From: Pseudomonas syringae
Lineage (GTDB): Bacteria > Pseudomonadota > Gammaproteobacteria > Pseudomonadales > Pseudomonadaceae
Assembly (NCBI RefSeq): GCF_023278085.1
Contig: NZ_CP066265.1
Span: forward strand, 3,490,001 to 3,554,000
Direction: 5' to 3'
DNA length: 64,000 bases
In this document: one piece after another, positions 7,258 to 17,439 of the stretch
Position numbering within the stretch: position 1 is the stretch's first letter
Layout of the letters: every line of letters starts with the position of its first letter
Notes under the pieces: model-generated
The model's input: only the letters and a program-made list of their open reading frames with translations
The model's database searches: none
Told to the model about the DNA's origin: nothing
Made by a program: the position numbers and the translations under genes

Positions 7258-9867
7258 GTGCTTGAAGCCTACCGTAAACACATCGAAGAGCGTGCCGCCC
7301 AGGGTATCGTGCCCCAGCCGCTTAACGCCGAACAAACTGCAGGCCTGGTCGAGCTGCTGAAAAATCCCCCGGCTGGCGAAGAAGCTTTCCTTGTCGACCT
7401 GATCACCAACCGCATTCCACCAGGCGTTGACGAAGCTGCCTACGTCAAGGCCGGTTTTCTGTCTGCCCTGGCCAAGGGCGAAGCCACTTCTCCCCTGATC
7501 GACAAAAAGCGCGCGACCGAACTGCTGGGCACCATGCAGGGCGGTTACAACATCGTCACGCTGGTTGAACTGCTCGACGACGCCACGCTGGCGCCGGTCG
7601 CTGCCGAACAGCTCAAGCACACCCTGCTGATGTTCGACGCCTTCCACGACGTGGCCGAAAAAGCCAAGAACGGCAACGCTCACGCCAAGGCAGTCGTGCA
7701 GTCCTGGGCTGACGGCGAGTGGTTCAAGAAGCGTCCGACCCTGGCCGACAAGATCAGCCTGCGTGTCTTCAAGGTAACGGGCGAAACCAACACCGACGAC
7801 CTGTCCCCGGCACCTGATGCCTGGTCGCGCCCGGATATCCCGCTGCACGCCCTGGCCATGCTGAAAATGGCCCGCGAAGGCATCGTTCCAGACGTACAGG
7901 GCTCCATCGGCCCGATGAAGCAGATCGAAGAAATGCGCGGCCAGGGTTTCCCTATCGCCTACGTCGGTGACGTGGTCGGTACAGGTTCCTCGCGTAAATC
8001 GGCGACCAACTCGGTACTGTGGTTCTTCGGCGACGACGTTCCTTATGTACCGAACAAGCGTGCCGGTGGTTTCTGCTTCGGCAGCAAGATCGCTCCGATC
8101 TTCTATAACACCATGGAAGATGCGGGCGCTCTGCCCATCGAATTCGACGTCTCGAACATCAACATGGGCGACGTGATCGACGTTTACCCCTACGCGGGCA
8201 AAGTCTGCAAGCACGACAGCGATGAAGTCATCACCACCTTCGAAATGAAGACCCCGGTGCTGCTCGACGAAGTTCGCGCTGGCGGCCGTATTCCGCTGAT
8301 CATCGGTCGCGGCCTGACCGACAAGGCACGTGCCGAACTGGGCCTGGGCCCTACCGATCTGTTCAAACTGCCAGAAGCTCCTGTCGACACCGGCAAGGGC
8401 TTCACCCTGGCACAGAAAATGGTCGGCAAGGCGTGCGGCCTGCCGGAAGGCAAAGGCGTTCGTCCAGGTACTTACTGCGAACCGAAGATGACCACCGTCG
8501 GCTCTCAGGACACCACCGGTCCAATGACCCGTGATGAACTGAAAGACCTGGCGTGCCTGGGCTTCTCGACCGATCTGGTGATGCAGTCCTTCTGCCACAC
8601 TGCGGCCTATCCAAAGCCGATCGACGTGACTACCCACCACACCCTGCCTGACTTCATCATGACCCGCGGCGGCGTTTCCCTGCGTCCGGGCGACGGCATC
8701 ATCCACAGCTGGCTGAACCGCATGCTGCTGCCGGACACCGTCGGTACCGGTGGTGACTCGCACACCCGTTTCCCGATGGGCATCTCGTTCCCGGCCGGTT
8801 CCGGTCTGGTCGCGTTCGCCGCTGCCACCGGCGTCATGCCGCTGGACATGCCGGAATCGATCCTGGTGCGCTTCAAAGGCAAGATGCAACCGGGCGTCAC
8901 CCTGCGTGACCTGGTTCACGCCATTCCTTACTTCGCGATTCAGGCTGGCCTGCTGACCGTCGAGAAGAAAGGCAAGAAGAACGCCTTCTCCGGCCGCATC
9001 CTGGAAATCGAAGGCCTGGACAACCTGAGCATCGAACAGGCTTTCGAGCTGTCCGACGCCTCGGCCGAACGTTCCGCTGCCGGTTGCACCATCAAGCTGG
9101 CCAAAGAGCCGATCATCGAATACCTGAACTCGAACATCACCCTGCTGCGCTGGATGATCGGCGAAGGCTACGGCGATGCGCGTACCCTGGAACGTCGCGC
9201 CCAAGCGATGGAAGCCTGGGTTGCCAACCCTGAGCTGATGGTTGCCGATGCTGACGCCGAATACGCTGAAATCATCGAAATCGACCTGGCCGACATCAAA
9301 GAGCCTGTGCTCTGTGCGCCAAACGATCCAGACGACGCCCGTCTGCTGTCCAGCGTTGCTGGCGAGAAGATCGACGAAGTGTTCATCGGTTCGTGCATGA
9401 CCAACATCGGTCACTTCCGCGCTGCCGGCAAACTGCTGGATCAGGTCAAGGGTCAGCTGCCAACGCGTCTGTGGCTGTCGCCACCGACCAAGATGGACGC
9501 TCACCAGTTGACCGAAGAAGGCTACTACGGCATCTACGGCAAGGCTGGCGCACGCATGGAAATGCCGGGCTGCTCGCTGTGCATGGGTAACCAGGCTCGT
9601 GTAGAACCGAATTCGACCGTTGTGTCGACATCGACCCGTAACTTCCCGAACCGCCTGGGTGACGGCGCGAACGTCTACCTGGCTTCGGCCGAGCTGGCGT
9701 CCGTCGCTTCGATTCTGGGTCGTCTGCCGACCGTCGAAGAGTACATGGGCTATGCCAACCAGATCGACACCATGGCAGCGGACGTGTACCGCTACCTGAG
9801 CTTCGATCAGATCGCCGAGTTCCGTGAAGCCGCTGCAAACGCCAACATTCCGGCCTTGCAAGTGTAA
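7258..9867 (+). CDS. acnB: Bifunctional aconitate hydratase 2 / 2-methylisocitrate dehydratase
   Basis: 869-residue aconitase B, which interconverts citrate and isocitrate in the TCA cycle and can act on 2-methylisocitrate. The AcnB domain order is present: N-terminal HEAT-like helical domain (1-160), swivel domain containing the [20 protein letters not shown] signature (about 171-190), then the catalytic aconitase domains. Cluster ligands are seen as GSCMTNIG (about residue 712) and CSLCMGNQ (about 771). The start is GTG at 7258, giving [12 protein letters not shown], which matches known AcnB N-termini and has GAGGG eight bases upstream. The reading frame extends 23 codons further but without homology. 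A terminator follows. Confidence 0.96.
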   Translation: MLEAYRKHIEERAAQGIVPQPLNAEQTAGLVELLKNPPAGEEAFLVDLITNRIPPGVDEAAYVKAGFLSALAKGEATSPLIDKKRATELLGTMQGGYNIVTLVELLDDATLAPVAAEQLKHTLLMFDAFHDVAEKAKNGNAHAKAVVQSWADGEWFKKRPTLADKISLRVFKVTGETNTDDLSPAPDAWSRPDIPLHALAMLKMAREGIVPDVQGSIGPMKQIEEMRGQGFPIAYVGDVVGTGSSRKSATNSVLWFFGDDVPYVPNKRAGGFCFGSKIAPIFYNTMEDAGALPIEFDVSNINMGDVIDVYPYAGKVCKHDSDEVITTFEMKTPVLLDEVRAGGRIPLIIGRGLTDKARAELGLGPTDLFKLPEAPVDTGKGFTLAQKMVGKACGLPEGKGVRPGTYCEPKMTTVGSQDTTGPMTRDELKDLACLGFSTDLVMQSFCHTAAYPKPIDVTTHHTLPDFIMTRGGVSLRPGDGIIHSWLNRMLLPDTVGTGGDSHTRFPMGISFPAGSGLVAFAAATGVMPLDMPESILVRFKGKMQPGVTLRDLVHAIPYFAIQAGLLTVEKKGKKNAFSGRILEIEGLDNLSIEQAFELSDASAERSAAGCTIKLAKEPIIEYLNSNITLLRWMIGEGYGDARTLERRAQAMEAWVANPELMVADADAEYAEIIEIDLADIKEPVLCAPNDPDDARLLSSVAGEKIDEVFIGSCMTNIGHFRAAGKLLDQVKGQLPTRLWLSPPTKMDAHQLTEEGYYGIYGKAGARMEMPGCSLCMGNQARVEPNSTVVSTSTRNFPNRLGDGANVYLASAELASVASILGRLPTVEEYMGYANQIDTMAADVYRYLSFDQIAEFREAAANANIPALQV

Positions 9868-9890
9868 GCACAGTACCCAGCGTTAAAAGA

Positions 9891-9917
9891 ACCCCATCCT
9901 CGTGATGGGGTTTTTTT
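9891..9917 (+). terminator. Rho-independent terminator of acnB
   Basis: ACCCCATC / GATGGGGT stem with a short CTCGT-type loop, followed by seven T, 24 bases after the acnB stop codon. Confidence 0.93.
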
Positions 9918-9974
9918 GCTTTCGAGCATTCCCGTACATATATTTTTCACATTTACATGGCTATAGTGGCGGCC

Positions 9975-10080
9975 CTTGTTGGGGAGTAGCCTGCTCTTGA
10001 CCCCGGTCACTGAGCGTTCGTATCAACATTCTCGGCAGCATGCCGTGGTGCGAACACCTTCTGGTTGGCGAGACCAACGA
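9975..10080 (+). ncRNA. yybP-ykoY (manganese) riboswitch upstream of mntP
   Basis: The characteristic conserved blocks occur in order: TTGGGGAGTAGCC (9980-9992), AACATTCTCGGC (10025-10036) and GGCGAGACCAA (10067-10078), flanked by pairing arms. This is the yybP-ykoY aptamer, known to sense Mn2+ and to activate E. coli mntP. TATAGT at 9962-9967 could be the -10 box. The expression platform probably includes the exact hairpin AGTCGGGC (10096-10103) / GCCCGACT (10128-10135), which ends about ten bases before the mntP start. Confidence 0.9.
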
Positions 10081-10145
10081 TGCATCCATGCCTAAAGTCG
10101 GGCGTGTGGTTGCGTCGTTGACTCATAGCCCGACTGGATATAACC

Positions 10146-10718
10146 GTGAACCCGATTTCCCTCCTCTTTCTCGCACTTGCCATGTCCACGGACGCCTTTG
10201 CTGCGGCCCTTGGTAAAGGAGCAAGCCTGCATAAACCGCGCTTTATCGAAGCGTTGCGCACTGGTCTGATTTTCGGTGCCATCGAGACCATCACCCCGGT
10301 AATCGGCTGGGGCATTGGCCAGGTAGCCGCCCGCTTCGCTGAAAGCTGGGACCACTGGATCGCCTTCACGCTGCTGCTGGTGCTCGGCCTGCACATGATC
10401 TACAACGGCCTCAAGCATGACGACGAGGAAGAGCAGGAAAAACCCGGCTCGCACTCCTTCTGGATTCTTGCCGTCACCGCGTTCGCAACCAGCATAGATG
10501 CGCTGGCGGTCGGCGTAGGCCTGGCGTTTGTCGACGTCAATATCATGGTCGCGGCGCTGGCGATCGGCCTGGCCACCACCGTGATGGTCACCATTGGCGT
10601 GATGCTCGGCCGGGTACTGGGCACCATGGTTGGCAAGCGTGCTGAAATTATCGGCGGCATCGTGCTGATCGTGGTTGGCGCGACCATTCTCTATGAGCAT
10701 TTGTCAGCGGCGGCTTGA
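10146..10718 (+). CDS. mntP: Manganese efflux pump MntP
   Basis: 190-residue inner-membrane protein of the MntP (formerly YebN, DUF204) family that exports Mn2+. Six hydrophobic segments are seen, with the duplicated family motifs [16 protein letters not shown] (about residues 11-26) and [17 protein letters not shown] (about 113-129), whose acidic residues line the transport path. The start is GTG, with only a weak ribosome site in GGATATAACC, consistent with control by the riboswitch just upstream. The gene stands alone and is followed by a strong terminator. Confidence 0.95.
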   Translation: MNPISLLFLALAMSTDAFAAALGKGASLHKPRFIEALRTGLIFGAIETITPVIGWGIGQVAARFAESWDHWIAFTLLLVLGLHMIYNGLKHDDEEEQEKPGSHSFWILAVTAFATSIDALAVGVGLAFVDVNIMVAALAIGLATTVMVTIGVMLGRVLGTMVGKRAEIIGGIVLIVVGATILYEHLSAAA

Positions 10719-10750
10719 TCCATAGCCTCAAGCCTGTAAACGCAGACACA

Positions 10751-10781
10751 AAAAAACCGCATCTTTCGATGCGGTTTTTTA
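10751..10781. terminator. Bidirectional terminator between mntP and gdhB
   Basis: AAAAAACCGCATC / GATGCGGTTTTTT stem with a three- to four-base loop. It serves mntP on the plus strand and gdhB, which ends at 10826, on the minus strand. Confidence 0.93.
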
Positions 10782-10825
10782 TTTCTGCAGCCAGTGATGC
10801 AGCCTGTTGCCAGGCGATCAACGCA

Positions 10826-13800
10826 TCACACAGTGATGCCCTGCCCGCTCATGGCCAGGTCCAGCAACTCGCGGTTGGCGACCGCGTACATGGCGTAATC
10901 GGTGCCGCTCGCTGCTCGGATATCCACCAGCATGGCGCGCCAGCGCTCGACCATCAGTGCATGCTGCTCAAGCCACAGGGCCAGACGCTCTTCGATGTCC
11001 GACGGGCCGTCAGCCATTTGCAGAACCGACACAGTGATCGCCCGCTGTTGCCAGTCGACATCGTCACGGAACGCTTCACGCGCCAGGGCCTGCCAGTTGT
11101 TTTCCACCGGCAGGCTGCTGATCTGCTGCAAGTACCAGGTAATGTCCAGCGCGCTGCCCACCGCGAAGTACGCCTTGGCCACGTCGGCAGCATTCTGCCC
11201 GGTGACGTCGGAGGCTTCGATGATCGGCAACAGCGTGTACAGGTGCGTGGTCCCGGCAACCATACGCGCCAGCAACTCCGGCACACCCGCTTCCACATAG
11301 GCCTGATAGCGAGTCTGCCAGACCTCACGTGTCGGACCTTCCAGCAGTTCGTCGAGCTTGAGACCCAGCGCGGCGAGGTGCGGACCGAAGTGCGCCACAT
11401 CACGACCGGCATCCAGCTCGTTGCGACGGCTGCGCAGGAACCAGCGCGTGGCACGACGCCCCAGACGCATCAGCTCATCCATCAGTGCCAACTGGATTTC
11501 AGCCGAAACCTTGTAGTCCAGCGCCTCGATCTGACGGAACCAGTGCGGCAGGTGGAAGATGTCACGCACGATCACGTAAGCACCGGCCACAGCAGCAGCG
11601 CTCATGCCCGTCGACTCTTTGAGCCGCTGCACAAAAGTGATGCCCATGTGATTGACCAGGTCGTTGGCGATCTGGGTGCTGACGATTTCGCGCTTCAGAC
11701 GGTGGCCACGCATGGCCGTGGAGAACCTGGCACCCAATGACGGCGGGAAAGCGGTTTCCATGTCTCGCGTCAGATAATCATCATCCGGTACGCGGGACTC
11801 CAGCAAAGCTTCCTTGAGGTCGATCTTGCTGTACGAGATCAATACCGACAACTCGGCACGGGTCAGGCCATGACCGGCGGCAACCCGCTCGGCGATCTGG
11901 TCTTCGGCAGGCAGAAACTCGATGGCGCGGTCCAGCTTGCCACGTGCTTCCAGATCGCTCATCAGACGCTTGTATTCAGCAATCCGCTCGTAGGCGCGGC
12001 GTGCTGCCAGCGACAGTGCCTGGGTCTGCTTGTAGTTGTTGCCGAGCACCAGGTGGCCCACTTCGTCGGTCATGCTTTCGAGCAGCTGGTTACGCTGCTT
12101 TTCAGTCATGTCACCGGCCTGCACCACTTCGTTGAGCAGGATCTTGATGTTCACTTCATGGTCGGAGCAGTCAACACCACCGGCGTTGTCGATGAAGTCG
12201 GTGTTGGTCGCGCCGCCATTCAGGCCGAACTCGACACGGCCCAGCTGGGTCATGCCCAGGTTACCGCCCTCGCCCACCACCTTGCAGCGCAGCTCGTTGC
12301 CGTCGACACGTAACGCATCATTGGCCTTGTCGCCCACATCGGCATGCGACTCTTCGCTGGACTTGACGTACGTACCGATGCCGCCGTTCCACAACAGATC
12401 GACTGGCGCCTTGAGCAGCGCGTGCAGCAGTTCGGTCGGGGTCAGTTTGTCGGCCTTGATATCGAAGCGCGTCTTCATCTGCTCGGTGATGGCGATGCTC
12501 TTCAGGCTGCGCGGGAAGATCCCGCCGCCAGCGGACATGATGCTGGTGTCGTAATCGGTCCAGGACGAACGCGGCAGATTGAACAGGCGCTCACGCTCGA
12601 CAAAGCTGGTCGCCGGGTCCGGATTCGGATCGATGAAGATGTGCAGGTGGTTGAACGCTGCGACCAGTTGCAGCTTGTCGGACATCAACAGGCCGTTGCC
12701 GAATACGTCACCGGCCATGTCGCCGATACCGATCACACTGATGCTGTCCTGCTGCACGTTGATGTCGCGCTCGCGGAAGTGACGCTGCACGCCGACCCAT
12801 GCGCCCTTGGCGGTAATGCCCATCTTCTTGTGGTCGTAACCGGCCGAACCGCCGGACGCGAACGCATCACCCAGCCAGAAGCCGTAGTCGATGGCAATGC
12901 CGTTGGCGATGTCGGAGAAGGTTGCGGTGCCCTTGTCGGCAGCCACCACCAGGTACGGGTCGTCGTCATCGTGGCGCACCACATTGACCGGCGGCACCAG
13001 CACGCCTTCCTTGAGGTTATCGGTGATGTCCAGCAGGCCCGAGATGAAGATGCGGTAGCAAGCGATTGCCTCGGCCTGTACTTCGTCACGATTGCCGTTG
13101 GTTGGCAGGCGACGGGGTACGAAACCGCCTTTGGCACCGACCGGTACGATGACCGAGTTTTTCACCTGCTGGGCTTTTACCAGACCCAAGACTTCGGTCC
13201 GGAAGTCTTCCTCGCGGTCCGACCAGCGCAGGCCGCCACGCGCCACGTTGCCGAAGCGCAGATGCACGCCTTCGACACGCGGCGAATACACAAAGATTTC
13301 GAACTTCGGCACCGGCTTGGGCAGCTCGGGAATCAGGCGCGGATTGAACTTGAAGCTGAAATAGCTCTTGCTCTGGCCATTGGCATCGGCCTGATAGAAG
13401 TTGGTGCGCAGCGTGGCTTTGATCAGGTCCAGATAACGACGCAGAATGCGGTCTTCATTGAGCACCTGAACGTCGTCCAGCGCGGTCAGAATCGCCTGCT
13501 CCAGACGCAGTTGCTTGTCGTCCAGATCGTCGGAACCGAGCTTGCGCGCCAGATAGAAACGGGTCTTGAACAGCCGCGTCAGCTCGCGGGCAATGTCAGT
13601 GTGGTTGTTCAGCGTGGTCGCGATGTAGCCCAGATCGAAGCCCAGACGAATCTGCTTCAGGTAGCGCGCATAAGCCCGCAGCAGCGCCACGTCACGCCAC
13701 GGCAGACCGGCAGTCAGCACCAGACGGTTGAACGCATCGTTTTCCGCATCGCCGCGCACGATGTGCACGAAAGCGTCCTGCAAGGTGTCGTTAAGCTGCT

Positions 13801-15682
13801 GAATGTCGAGGCTCAGGCCTTCGCCGTAGGTAAAGGCGAAGTCATGAATCCAGAACTCACGGCCATTGGCATGGTGCAGGCGGTACGGGAATTCGCCCAG
13901 CACACGCAGGCCGAGGTTTTCCAGGATCGGCAACACGTCGGACAGCGCCAGCGGCGTGTCGGCGTGATACAGCTTGCAATGCAGCTGCTGGCGATCACCG
14001 GCCAGTGGCTGATAGAAGCTCATCACCAGCGGATTGGCTTCGCTCAGGCTGAGTACGTGCTGCATGTCGACCACTGCCGAATGCGCAGCAAAACGCTCGC
14101 GATAACCGGCCGGGAAGCCTTTCGGGAAGTCGGCCAGCACGTTGGTGCCCTGCGCTTCGCCGAAGCTTTCCACGACCAGGCTGGCGTAATCGTCCTTCCA
14201 CGAACGGCAGGCCTGAATGACTTCGTTTTCCAGCTGGGCAACGTCGATTTCCAGGTTGACCTTGGGGTCGACCCGCAAAATCAGCTGCACCCGCGCCAGC
14301 ACCGATTCAGAGAAGAACGTCCAGAACTCGCAGTCGCTGGCCTTCAGGCGATCCATCAGCACCTGCTGGATCTTCTGCCGCACTTCGGTGGAGTACACGT
14401 CACGCGGCACGTAGGCTAGGCAGTAGCAGAAACGGCCGTACGGGTCTTTGCGCAGGAACACGCGAATCTTGTTGCGCTCCTGAATCTGCACGATGGACAT
14501 GACGGTGGTGAACAATTCGTCCACCGGCGTCTGGAACAGGTCGTCGCGTGGCAGCACTTCGACCACCTGCGCCAACTCCTTGCCCAGGTGCGCCTTGGCA
14601 TCGAAACCGGAACGGCGTTCAACTTCTGCGACCTTGCGCCGGATGTACGGGATCTGCCGCACGCTCTCGCCATACACCGACGAGGTGTACAGGCCCATGA
14701 AACGGCATTCCTTGATGACCTTGCCCGACGCATCGATCTGCCGGATCGACACGTAATCCGGGTAAGCCGGACGGTGTACGCGGCTCGGATGCGCGGCCTT
14801 GGCGAACGACAGCAGCACCGGCTCCTGCAGGTATTTCACTGCGTAGTCTTCGATGTGCAGGTCTTCGTGGCTCAGCCCCGGACGCAGCAGGCGGGTCAGG
14901 CCCAGGAATGACGATTCGTCGTAGACCAGCTGGCCGCCATTGGCGTCAGTGCGGACTTCGAACTCTTCGTAGCCCAGAAAGGTAAAGTGGTTATCTACCA
15001 GCCACTGCAGGAAGACCTTGATCTCGGCCTTCTCTTGCTCATCGGTATTGGACTGGTTGGCATCGATGCTCGCCAGCAGATCGTGCAGACGCGCTTTCAT
15101 CGGCGCGAAATCTTCGACCGCGACCCGCACCTCGCCGAGTACCTGCTCCAGCTCGCGAGCCAGCACGTTCAACTCGCTGGCGCTGGCGCAGCGGTCGATC
15201 TCCAGGTACATCAGCGATTCCTGCAGCACGTCTTCGCCGGTCGCGCCTTTAGGCAGCAGTTCCAGCAGTTCGCCGTTTGCGCCGCGGCGCACGCTGAGCA
15301 CAGTGGTTTGCAGGGTATGGATACTGTAGCCGCGGCGATTCAGTTCGGTACGGACAGAGTCGACCAGAAACGGCAGGTCGTGATGCAGCACTTCAACGGC
15401 AGTGTGAGTCGATTGCCATCCGTGACGCTCGTAATCGGGGTTGTAGACCCGCACCTGCGGGTGAGCATGTTCGAAACGCTCCAGCAGACGCCAGGCAGAC
15501 AAGGTGCAACCTGCCAGATCGGACAGGCGACGCTGGGTGAGTTCGTCCAGAGAAATGATGCCGAAGAATTGCTCGGCGAACAGCGCCACTTGTGGCAGTG
15601 CCTGTTCGCTGATGTGCTGAGCCAGTGCCGCTTGCAGTTGATGCTGGAAGTCGGCCTTGCTGGCTGCGGTGAAGAACGCCAT
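10826..15682 (-). CDS. gdhB: Large NAD-specific glutamate dehydrogenase
   Basis: 1618-residue enzyme of the L-GDH180 class that oxidatively deaminates glutamate to 2-oxoglutarate using NAD+, a catabolic, cytoplasmic, homo-oligomeric enzyme. A long N-terminal regulatory region with ACT-like domains (to about residue 700) is followed by the catalytic dehydrogenase core. That core includes GNVARGGLRWSDREEDFRTE and the PVGAKGGFV substrate-lysine region (about 790-840), and a C-terminal helical domain. The start chosen is the ATG at 15682 (MAFFTAASKADF), which matches Pseudomonas GdhB and has GGAGT eight bases upstream. The frame extends 29 codons further to 15769 without support. It is monocistronic and ends at the shared terminator. 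Confidence 0.95.
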   Translation of the reverse strand: MAFFTAASKADFQHQLQAALAQHISEQALPQVALFAEQFFGIISLDELTQRRLSDLAGCTLSAWRLLERFEHAHPQVRVYNPDYERHGWQSTHTAVEVLHHDLPFLVDSVRTELNRRGYSIHTLQTTVLSVRRGANGELLELLPKGATGEDVLQESLMYLEIDRCASASELNVLARELEQVLGEVRVAVEDFAPMKARLHDLLASIDANQSNTDEQEKAEIKVFLQWLVDNHFTFLGYEEFEVRTDANGGQLVYDESSFLGLTRLLRPGLSHEDLHIEDYAVKYLQEPVLLSFAKAAHPSRVHRPAYPDYVSIRQIDASGKVIKECRFMGLYTSSVYGESVRQIPYIRRKVAEVERRSGFDAKAHLGKELAQVVEVLPRDDLFQTPVDELFTTVMSIVQIQERNKIRVFLRKDPYGRFCYCLAYVPRDVYSTEVRQKIQQVLMDRLKASDCEFWTFFSESVLARVQLILRVDPKVNLEIDVAQLENEVIQACRSWKDDYASLVVESFGEAQGTNVLADFPKGFPAGYRERFAAHSAVVDMQHVLSLSEANPLVMSFYQPLAGDRQQLHCKLYHADTPLALSDVLPILENLGLRVLGEFPYRLHHANGREFWIHDFAFTYGEGLSLDIQQLNDTLQDAFVHIVRGDAENDAFNRLVLTAGLPWRDVALLRAYARYLKQIRLGFDLGYIATTLNNHTDIARELTRLFKTRFYLARKLGSDDLDDKQLRLEQAILTALDDVQVLNEDRILRRYLDLIKATLRTNFYQADANGQSKSYFSFKFNPRLIPELPKPVPKFEIFVYSPRVEGVHLRFGNVARGGLRWSDREEDFRTEVLGLVKAQQVKNSVIVPVGAKGGFVPRRLPTNGNRDEVQAEAIACYRIFISGLLDITDNLKEGVLVPPVNVVRHDDDDPYLVVAADKGTATFSDIANGIAIDYGFWLGDAFASGGSAGYDHKKMGITAKGAWVGVQRHFRERDINVQQDSISVIGIGDMAGDVFGNGLLMSDKLQLVAAFNHLHIFIDPNPDPATSFVERERLFNLPRSSWTDYDTSIMSAGGGIFPRSLKSIAITEQMKTRFDIKADKLTPTELLHALLKAPVDLLWNGGIGTYVKSSEESHADVGDKANDALRVDGNELRCKVVGEGGNLGMTQLGRVEFGLNGGATNTDFIDNAGGVDCSDHEVNIKILLNEVVQAGDMTEKQRNQLLESMTDEVGHLVLGNNYKQTQALSLAARRAYERIAEYKRLMSDLEARGKLDRAIEFLPAEDQIAERVAAGHGLTRAELSVLISYSKIDLKEALLESRVPDDDYLTRDMETAFPPSLGARFSTAMRGHRLKREIVSTQIANDLVNHMGITFVQRLKESTGMSAAAVAGAYVIVRDIFHLPHWFRQIEALDYKVSAEIQLALMDELMRLGRRATRWFLRSRRNELDAGRDVAHFGPHLAALGLKLDELLEGPTREVWQTRYQAYVEAGVPELLARMVAGTTHLYTLLPIIEASDVTGQNAADVAKAYFAVGSALDITWYLQQISSLPVENNWQALAREAFRDDVDWQQRAITVSVLQMADGPSDIEERLALWLEQHALMVERWRAMLVDIRAASGTDYAMYAVANRELLDLAMSGQGITV

Positions 15683-16048
15683 CTGTGGTACTCCGCTTTG
15701 GCTTTTATTGGGGAGGCTTGAAGAAGGTGTTGAGACCGGGGCTGTCCTCGCACTCAATTGCGCGGACACCTCCTGATCGAGTGTAAAGCTAAAGTACTAA
15801 CGCCTGCTGTGTCAGGGTAGTCACATTTGAATTCCGGATAAAAAAACCTGGACGCATGGGTGACACCCTACACCACTCGTCTGTCATGCAGCTTAACGAG
15901 AGCTGAGCGCACACTGCTTACGAGGCTGCGACATATTCGGTCATCAGCCCGCGCTAAAATCCGCACCATGGTGCCAATGCCGGGCGACAATTCAGGCCCG
16001 GTGCTGGCAAAATCCATTTCACGCTTTCGCTACCGCACTGGAAACCCT
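15683..16048. other. Divergent intergenic region between gdhB and a hypothetical gene
   Basis: The 366 bases hold the promoters of two divergent genes. A short palindrome GGGTGACACCC (about 15858-15868) is visible. The open frame from 15860 that runs into the downstream gene lacks a ribosome site, and its translation is Arg/Ser/Thr-rich like non-coding sequence. No RNA gene was recognised. Confidence 0.5.
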
Positions 16049-16408
16049 ATGCAAATCAAGACCGCCACGCTCATTGCCAACGCTTGTGACGATGAATACG
16101 ACAATATGGCGCTGCTCTGCTGCCACGGCGCAGGTGGCGACCTGTTTTCCCTGACCCGCTTTCCGGATGAAAACGAGGTGGAAATCACTATCGGCGATGA
16201 CACCTCCCATACCGTGTCCAGCCTCAAGGTCAGCGTCAGCGCCCAGCGTCTGCTGGTGGAAATCGACCCGGCAGATGCGAAGCAACTGAACGGCCATGCG
16301 CACTTCGAAATCGTCCACGCCACAGACGCGGATGACTTGCCGGAGGTTCACCGAACCTTGCAGATCATCATGGAAAATGTGGGCGAATATGTCAGCGAAA
16401 TCGCTTGA
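16049..16408 (+). CDS. Conserved hypothetical protein, acidic, 119 residues
   Basis: Small soluble protein with no signal peptide, membrane segment or domain I recognise. It begins MQIKTATLIANACDDEYDN, has a Cys-Cys-His-Gly stretch (LLCCHGAGG, about residues 23-31) and is rich in Asp and Glu. The predicted pattern alternates beta strands. The start at 16049 has GGAAA a few bases upstream and is preferred to the 63-codon upstream extension. Coding bias in codon third positions matches the neighbours, so the gene is probably real. It lies 48 bases before an amidohydrolase gene and may be co-transcribed. Confidence 0.7.
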   Translation: MQIKTATLIANACDDEYDNMALLCCHGAGGDLFSLTRFPDENEVEITIGDDTSHTVSSLKVSVSAQRLLVEIDPADAKQLNGHAHFEIVHATDADDLPEVHRTLQIIMENVGEYVSEIA

Positions 16409-16456
16409 GGGACAAAAGCCGGTAGAGTGAGTTTTTTCGACACCAAGGAGCTCGAC

Positions 16457-17203
16457 ATGAACACCATTTTCGATGCCCACTGCCACATCATCGACCCGCA
16501 TTTTCCGCTGATCGCCAACAACGGCTTTCTACCCGAGCCGTTCGGCGTCAACGAGTATCTTTCGGTGGTCAAACCGCTGGGCGTTGCGGGCGGTGCGGTG
16601 GTGTCCGGCTCCTTTCAAGGCTTCGATCAGAGCTATCTGCTGGACGCCCTTGCCAAACTGGGCCCTGGGTTTGTCGGCGTGACCCAGTTGCCCACAAGCG
16701 TTACCGATGAAGAACTGGACGCCCTGAATGCTGCCGGTGTACGCGCCCTGCGCTTCAACCTCAAGCGCGGCGGTTCGGAGCAACTCGACCAACTGGAAGC
16801 CCTTGCGCTGCGCGTGCATGAGCGCGTGGGCTGGCATGCGGAGCTTTACATCGACTCGCGAGAGCTGGCCGACATCGAAACCCGCCTGCACAAACTGCCC
16901 GCAATCAGCATCGATCATCTGGGATTGAGCGCCGAAGGCCTGCCTTCAGTGCTGCGTCTGGCGGAACGGGGCGCGAAAATCAAGGCCTGCGGTTTCGGGC
17001 GTGTGGACTTCCCGGTCCGCGAAGCGCTCAGGGATATTTACGCCGCCAACCCGAACGCCCTGATGTTCGGCAGCGACCTGCCCTCAACCCGGGCACCGCG
17101 CCCATTTCAGGCCGACGACGTCGACTTGCTGATCGATGCGCTTGGGGAACATGGCGCACGTCAGGCGCTGTGGGATAACGCAGCGCAGTTTTATCGTCTT
17201 TGA
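16457..17203 (+). CDS. Amidohydrolase-2 family TIM-barrel metal-dependent hydrolase
   Basis: 248-residue protein of the amidohydrolase-related (PDC-like/lactonase) family. The N-terminal metal-binding motif is FDAHCHIID (His8 and His10), a further histidine is in SIDHLGLS (about residue 153), and the C-terminal aspartate is in FGSDLPSTR (about 207). Together these form the usual HxH...H...D set. The substrate cannot be inferred; members include decarboxylases and lactonases. The start ATG at 16457 has AAGGAG six bases upstream, a strong ribosome site. The preceding gene is the small hypothetical. Confidence 0.85.
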   Translation: MNTIFDAHCHIIDPHFPLIANNGFLPEPFGVNEYLSVVKPLGVAGGAVVSGSFQGFDQSYLLDALAKLGPGFVGVTQLPTSVTDEELDALNAAGVRALRFNLKRGGSEQLDQLEALALRVHERVGWHAELYIDSRELADIETRLHKLPAISIDHLGLSAEGLPSVLRLAERGAKIKACGFGRVDFPVREALRDIYAANPNALMFGSDLPSTRAPRPFQADDVDLLIDALGEHGARQALWDNAAQFYRL

Positions 17204-17259
17204 TCATCGTCAAAGGTCGTCACCTGAAAACGGCGTGAAGACGCCTGCGCACCTGCCAC

Positions 17260-17292
17260 GTCCTACATGAATGCAGACAGAACATGTAGGAC
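17260..17292. repeat. Inverted repeat upstream of the moxR operon
   Basis: GTCCTACATG (17260-17269) and CATGTAGGAC (17283-17292) are exact 10-base arms 13 bases apart. No T-tract follows, so it is either a weak terminator of the amidohydrolase gene or an operator for the moxR operon that starts 148 bases downstream. The rest of 17204-17439 shows no gene. Confidence 0.65.
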
Positions 17293-17439
17293 AATTCCCT
17301 AATAACTGACCTACGCCTCTCTAAATGCAATAAAAAGTGCTCTAGCCGTTAGTCGATACCGGCCTGGATGGATTAAAGTATCGCCCCCAGCTCAGCGGTC
17401 ACCGGACATAGCTGATTACCCTGCCAGGAAACGTCCCCG

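Noticed and set aside
7144..9861. 905-codon minus-strand frame opposite acnB
   Set aside because: It mirrors the conserved acnB frame; no motif or ribosome site supports it.
12344..14419. 691-codon plus-strand frame within gdhB
   Set aside because: Shadow of gdhB; composition is that of an antisense frame.
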